Position numbers and translations under genes: made by a program. A stretch of 64,000 nt of DNA, from positions 124,001 through 188,000 of the forward strand of contig NZ_JAIWHV010000001.1 in assembly GCF_020177375.1 (NCBI RefSeq). The letters run 5' to 3'. The notes under the pieces are model-generated. The model did not search any database. It had not been told where the DNA came from and worked only from the letters and a program-made list of their open reading frames with translations. The stretch is from Saliphagus infecundisoli. GTDB taxonomy: Archaea > Halobacteriota > Halobacteria > Halobacteriales > Natrialbaceae. The first letter of the stretch is position 1. The number at the start of each line of letters is the position of its first letter. Of the stretch, positions 60,451 through 64,000 are shown piece after piece.

Positions 60451-61428
60451 ATGGGAAACGCAGCGCTCCGAGAGATCGCGGCCATCGAGGAGATCCCGAT
60501 CGAGGAGCTGTCGGGCTCGGTGATCGCGGTCGACGCCCACAACTGGCTCTACCGGTATCTGACGACGACGGTCAAGTGGACCTCGACGTCGGCGTACACG
60601 ACCGCCGACGGCGAGGAGGTCGCAAACCTCATCGGGATCGTCAAGGGACTGCCGAAGTTCTTCGAGCACGACATCACTCCCGTGATGGTGTTCGACGGCG
60701 GCCCCTCCGACCTCAAAAGCGACGAGATCGAGTCCAGGCGCGCCCAACGCGAGAGCTACGAAGAGGACCTCGAGGTCGCCCGCGAGGAGGGCGACCCGGT
60801 TGCGATCGCTCGACTGGAATCGCGGACCCAGCGCCTGACGCCGACGATCCAGGAGACCAGCCGAGAGCTGTTCGACCGACTCGACGTTCCGGTCGTCGAG
60901 GCCCCCGCAGAGGGCGAGGCCCAGGCGGCCCACATCGCCCGTCGAGGCGACGCCGACTACGTCGGCAGCGAGGACTACGACGCCCTCCTCTTTGGCGCGC
61001 CGCTGACCGTCCGCCAGCTGACGAGTTCGGGCGATCCGGAGCTGATGGATTTAGACGAGACCCTGGCGACTCACGATCTCACCCACGAACAGCTGATCGA
61101 CGCCGCGATCCTGATCGGGACGGACTTCAACGAGGGAGTATCGGGAATCGGCCCGAAGACCGCCCTCTCGGCGATCGCCGAACACGGCGACCTCTGGAGC
61201 GTCCTCGAGGCCAGGGGCGACTCGATCGCCCACGGCGACCGGATCCGCGCGCTGTTTCGCGACCCGAACGTGACCGACGACTACGCGTTCGACCCGACGA
61301 TCGAACCCGACGTCGGGGCCGCACGCGAGTACGTCGCCGACTGGGGCGTCGCCGAGAGCGAGGTCGAACGCGGCTTCGAACGGCTTGAGGAGAGCATCGT
61401 CCAGACCGGGCTCGACCGCTGGTCGTGA
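60451..61428 (+). CDS. fen1: Flap endonuclease 1
   Basis: The 325-residue structure-specific 5' nuclease starts [16 protein letters not shown]. Metal-ligand acidic residues lie in [36 protein letters not shown] and [15 protein letters not shown]. The helix-hairpin-helix is [19 protein letters not shown]. The C-terminal QTGLDRWS fits a PCNA-interaction motif (QxxLxxW). It removes RNA-primed flaps during Okazaki-fragment maturation and acts in repair. Confidence 0.96.
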   Translation: MGNAALREIAAIEEIPIEELSGSVIAVDAHNWLYRYLTTTVKWTSTSAYTTADGEEVANLIGIVKGLPKFFEHDITPVMVFDGGPSDLKSDEIESRRAQRESYEEDLEVAREEGDPVAIARLESRTQRLTPTIQETSRELFDRLDVPVVEAPAEGEAQAAHIARRGDADYVGSEDYDALLFGAPLTVRQLTSSGDPELMDLDETLATHDLTHEQLIDAAILIGTDFNEGVSGIGPKTALSAIAEHGDLWSVLEARGDSIAHGDRIRALFRDPNVTDDYAFDPTIEPDVGAAREYVADWGVAESEVERGFERLEESIVQTGLDRWS

Positions 61429-61562
61429 GGCGTTTCGGCCGCTCGTCCGTACACAGGTGGCATGAATAGTCTCGTTGGGCGGCGTCTGAATCTCGCGTTA
61501 CACGGGGTGTGCATAGAACGGTCAGGGGGACACTGAAGTGGCCGTCAGGTTTCAACTCGTGT

Positions 61563-62177
61563 ATGGATGAACGCCGGGACGTAAAGGACGCCTATGACGA
61601 GATGGCTGAACACTACATGGACGTAGTGACTTCTGGATCCTCGTCAGAACTACCTAACCCAGTAAAGCGCTTTCAGAAAGAACTCGGGCCCGAAGACGAA
61701 CTATTGGACGCCGGTTGTGGACCAGGCAGATCGACATTACGAATGGTCGGAGAGAGCGGCGTCGGTCTCGATATTTCCCGCAGGCAGTTATCACTGGCTA
61801 GCCAAAGGGCTACGGCAAGACTCGTTCAAGGTGACATGACCACACTCCCTTTCGCCAGCGATTCGTTCGATGCCGTCAGCGCGATCTATTCGCTGATCCA
61901 CGTTCCGGTAGATGAGCACCAAACCGCCCTCGAAGAGTTCGCACGCGTACTCCGGCCCGGCGGGACGTTGCTGGTCACCGAGGGCGGTGTCGAGTGGACC
62001 GGATCAAATCCCGATTGGCTCGACAGTGGGGTCGAGATGCGCTGGTCAATGGCAGGTCCCGAAGCGACGCGGAAAGACCTACAGGCCTGTGGGTTCGAGG
62101 TACGAGACGCATGGGACGTACCGGACCCAACCACCGACGACGGAATGAAGCCCTTCTTCCTCGCTACTCTTCCGTAA
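61563..62177 (+). CDS. SAM-dependent methyltransferase, class I
   Basis: The start MDERRDVKDAYDEMAEHY gives 204 residues; an ATG 18 codons upstream is possible. Motif I is LLDAGCGPGRSTLRM, motif post I GLDISRRQL, motif II region DSFDAVSAIYSLIHVP, and motif III VLRPGGTLLVTEGG. It is most like Methyltransf_11/25 enzymes. The gene is clearly less GC-rich than its neighbours and uses codons such as CTA, TTA and AGA, suggesting foreign origin. Substrate unknown. Confidence 0.88.
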   Translation: MDERRDVKDAYDEMAEHYMDVVTSGSSSELPNPVKRFQKELGPEDELLDAGCGPGRSTLRMVGESGVGLDISRRQLSLASQRATARLVQGDMTTLPFASDSFDAVSAIYSLIHVPVDEHQTALEEFARVLRPGGTLLVTEGGVEWTGSNPDWLDSGVEMRWSMAGPEATRKDLQACGFEVRDAWDVPDPTTDDGMKPFFLATLP

Positions 62178-62260
62178 CTGTTCAGTTCACCGCCTGTAGG
62201 TAACGACGACTCAACCGTGCTGAGCGACACCGTCCGGCCTCTCACCAGTAGCGAACGGAC

Positions 62261-63388
62261 TCACCGTCGCCGCCCGAGTTCCCGCGAGACGAGGTCGATC
62301 GCGTTCCCGACCGCACCCACCGATGAGAGGTAGCCGACGCCGACGGTCGTCTTCAGGGCCGTCGCCGCCCGCCCCGTCACCACGGAGGAGCCGACCTGTG
62401 CGACCGCGTCGTCGCCGACGCTGACCAGCCAGCCCGGCGAGTCGAACGTAAAGGGCTCGAGTCGGGGCTCGAACTCCCCGCCCTCCCGGTCGTGGGCGAC
62501 CAGTCGGGAGACGTTCTCGGCGACGGTCCGGGCCTCACGGACCGCGCTCTGGGCACTCGCGGGGACGGCCTCGCCGTCGGCATCGACGGCCCGGACCGCG
62601 TCGCCCAGTCCGAACGTCCGGGGCGCCAGCCGGAGGTCGCTGCGGACCGTCGGGCGCTCGCCGAGGGCGTCGGCCCCTCGGATCCCGCCGGTCCAGACGA
62701 ACACGTCGTAGGCGAGTTCGCCGGAGGCCAGATCGACCCGGTCGGCGTCGGCCCCCCGGACCGTCTCGCCGGCCCGTACCTCGACGCCCTTCCGTTCGAG
62801 GGCCTCCCGGACTGCCCGGGAGAACGCCGGCGGGAATCCGGGGGCGACGCGCTCGAGGCGCTCGACGAGGACGATTTCGGGATCGACGCCCTCCTCGCGT
62901 GCGAGTTCGGCGAGTTCGCCCGCGACCTGGACCCCCGAGAGGCCGGCGCCGCCGACGACCACCTGGGGGTCCCCGTGGTCGGTCGCCCGGAAGAACTCCC
63001 GGCGGATCCGTTCGGCGTGGGCCAGCCGTTTCAGGGGAATCGCGTGTTCGCGGACGCCATCGAGGCCGTAGAAGGCGGTCCGGGCGCCCAGACAGACCGC
63101 GCCGACGTCGTAGGAGAGGGTTCCCCTCGAGAGGGCGACCTCTCCGTTCTCGGGATCGACCGACTCGACGCGTGCGACCCGGACATCCGCGTCGACCGCG
63201 TCGGCGAGGGGGACGGTGATCCCGCGCGCGAGCTCAGGACGGCGGATGACCCGGTGGAGCTCGTGCTGGACGAGGTGGTTCGGGGAGGCGTCGACCAGCG
63301 TGAGGGTGGCGTCGGGGGAAAGCTCGCGCTCGAGCCGGCGCGTCAGCGTCAGGCCGGCGTAGCCCGCGCCGAGGACGGCGACGTGCAT
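62261..63388 (-). CDS. NAD(P)/FAD-dependent oxidoreductase, NDH-2-like
   Basis: The 375-residue protein has two dinucleotide folds: an FAD-binding VLGAGYAGLTLTRRLE at the N-terminus and an NADH-binding VVVGGAGLSGVQVAGELAELA (about 141-161). The pattern VWTGGIRGADAL then LAPRTFGLGDAVRAVD follows. It is typical of type II NADH dehydrogenases that pass electrons to menaquinone. The C-terminal part (VGYLSSVGAVGNAIDLVSREL) could form an amphipathic membrane anchor. Specific electron acceptor not proven. Confidence 0.88.
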   Translation of the reverse strand: MHVAVLGAGYAGLTLTRRLERELSPDATLTLVDASPNHLVQHELHRVIRRPELARGITVPLADAVDADVRVARVESVDPENGEVALSRGTLSYDVGAVCLGARTAFYGLDGVREHAIPLKRLAHAERIRREFFRATDHGDPQVVVGGAGLSGVQVAGELAELAREEGVDPEIVLVERLERVAPGFPPAFSRAVREALERKGVEVRAGETVRGADADRVDLASGELAYDVFVWTGGIRGADALGERPTVRSDLRLAPRTFGLGDAVRAVDADGEAVPASAQSAVREARTVAENVSRLVAHDREGGEFEPRLEPFTFDSPGWLVSVGDDAVAQVGSSVVTGRAATALKTTVGVGYLSSVGAVGNAIDLVSRELGRRR

Positions 63389-63507
63389 ACGAGAACTTGG
63401 GCGCCCAGTCCCAAAAGCGTCGCCTCACAGGGTCGGTTACAACGATTCACCGTTCGATCGCGCCACCGTATCGCGATCGACGGCGCACTGACTTGTAACC
63501 GGCTCTG

Positions 63508-64000
63508 TCAGAACAGGTGGTCGTCTACCGTCCGGGCGGGGCCGCCGACCCCCCAGCGGGCTGTCTCGACGCCGCAGTCGGCGACGGCCTCCTCGACCCG
63601 ATCCGCATACGCCTCGCGGGTGTTGACGTAGACGCTCGCGCCCGTGTCCGTCGAGAAGTACACTGGTATCCCCTCCTCGCGGAGTTCTCGCACGCGAGTG
63701 AAGATTTCGAGGGTCCGGGGCTGCCAGTAGACCCAGCCCGCGGGCCCGGTCATCGTCGTCGCCGCCAGCGACAGCGAGTCGTGTTCGGCGGTCTCGAAGA
63801 CCCGGTCGAAGTCTCCCTCCCGGAGCGCGTCGCGCATCTCGACCATCTGGTCGTGGATGTGGGCGTTCCTGGCCCCGAACATGTGGCTCTCGGTTGCCTC
63901 CTCGTGGGCCGCTTCGGTCTCCTTGTGGTAGGGCACCAGCCCCGCGATGATCGTCAGATCATCGCCGACGTCGGTCTCCAGATGGCGCGACCGACAGTCC
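63508..64000 (-). CDS. mvaD: Phosphomevalonate decarboxylase, C-terminal part (5' end beyond window)
   Basis: 164 codons are visible and the frame continues past the right edge. The C-terminal GHMP-kinase fold is recognisable: LTIIAGLVPYHKETEAAHEEATESHMFGARNAHIHDQMVEMRDALREGDF, MTGPAGWVYWQP and GIPVYFSTDTGASVYVN, the latter around the phosphate-binding Asp. In haloarchaea the enzyme decarboxylates mevalonate 5-phosphate to isopentenyl phosphate in the modified mevalonate pathway. It feeds isoprenoid lipid synthesis. Confidence 0.87.
   Translation of the reverse strand, partial: DCRSRHLETDVGDDLTIIAGLVPYHKETEAAHEEATESHMFGARNAHIHDQMVEMRDALREGDFDRVFETAEHDSLSLAATTMTGPAGWVYWQPRTLEIFTRVRELREEGIPVYFSTDTGASVYVNTREAYADRVEEAVADCGVETARWGVGGPARTVDDHLF

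Overview
This window comes from a haloarchaeon (class Halobacteria). The evidence is a very GC-rich sequence with strongly acidic proteins, an archaeal ribosomal-protein superoperon (S4e and RNase P component 1 inside it), a spliced-class-independent archaeal tRNA-Gly, archaeal TATA boxes about 25-28 nt upstream of many start codons (leaderless transcripts), Bat/HTH_10 regulators, methenyl-H4MPT cyclohydrolase, archaeal FEN1, diphthine-ammonia ligase and phosphomevalonate decarboxylase. I do not assign a genus.

Layout. 1-9754 (minus strand): a tightly packed translation operon, in transcription order SPOUT RNA methyltransferase, L3, L4, L23, L2, S19, L22, S3, L29, RNase P Rnp1, S17, L14, L24, S4e, L5, S14, S8, L6 (L6 runs off the left edge). 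Many start and stop codons overlap by 1-10 nt. 9956-10174: tRNA-Gly(GCC) followed by a second copy of its 3' end, an apparent integration scar. 10201-12466: three membrane-protein genes (two YjdF/DUF2238-like paralogues and a YdjM-like protein). 12567-16777: an Asp/Ser/Thr-rich lipoprotein with two carboxypeptidase-regulatory-like domains, a MacB/LolD-type ABC transporter and an aldo/keto reductase. 16828-23959: two giant PAS/GAF/HTH_10 (Bat-type) sensor-regulators flanking a frameshifted HTH_10 pseudogene.

24078-39598 is a housekeeping and accessory mixture: a rubrerythrin-like microprotein plus glutamate dehydrogenase, thiamine-binding protein, copper-chaperone-like HMA protein, Mch, two CPA2 antiporters, a GTPBP1-like GTPase, a membrane J-domain protein, OsmC, PyrF, methylglyoxal synthase, TrkH, a KhtT/KhtU-like K+ efflux pair, a HAD phosphatase and S8e. 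40011-42868 holds a PRC-barrel protein, ProS and an AbrB-PhoU phosphate regulator.

41873-52838 is the most distinctive block: a double phosphate-uptake locus. A divergently transcribed AbrB-PhoU regulator faces pstS1-pstC1-pstA1, followed by pstS2-pstC2-(micro-ORF)-pstA2-pstB1-phoU-pstB2 and a convergent DUF7344 regulator. PstA2 is twice normal size because about 270 residues of extra hydrophobic segments are inserted after its first membrane helix, and pstS1 and pstS2 share a promoter-proximal motif at the same distance from the start codon. 52903-64000 returns to housekeeping functions: HTH/Zn-ribbon regulator, sugar nucleotidyltransferase, Dph6, DUF373 protein, SppA, a coiled-coil protein, DUF5791, a PNPOx-like protein, GNAT, FEN1, a methyltransferase with atypical base composition, an NDH-2-like oxidoreductase and the C-terminal part of phosphomevalonate decarboxylase (runs off the right edge). 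No CRISPR array, rRNA or intact insertion sequence was found.
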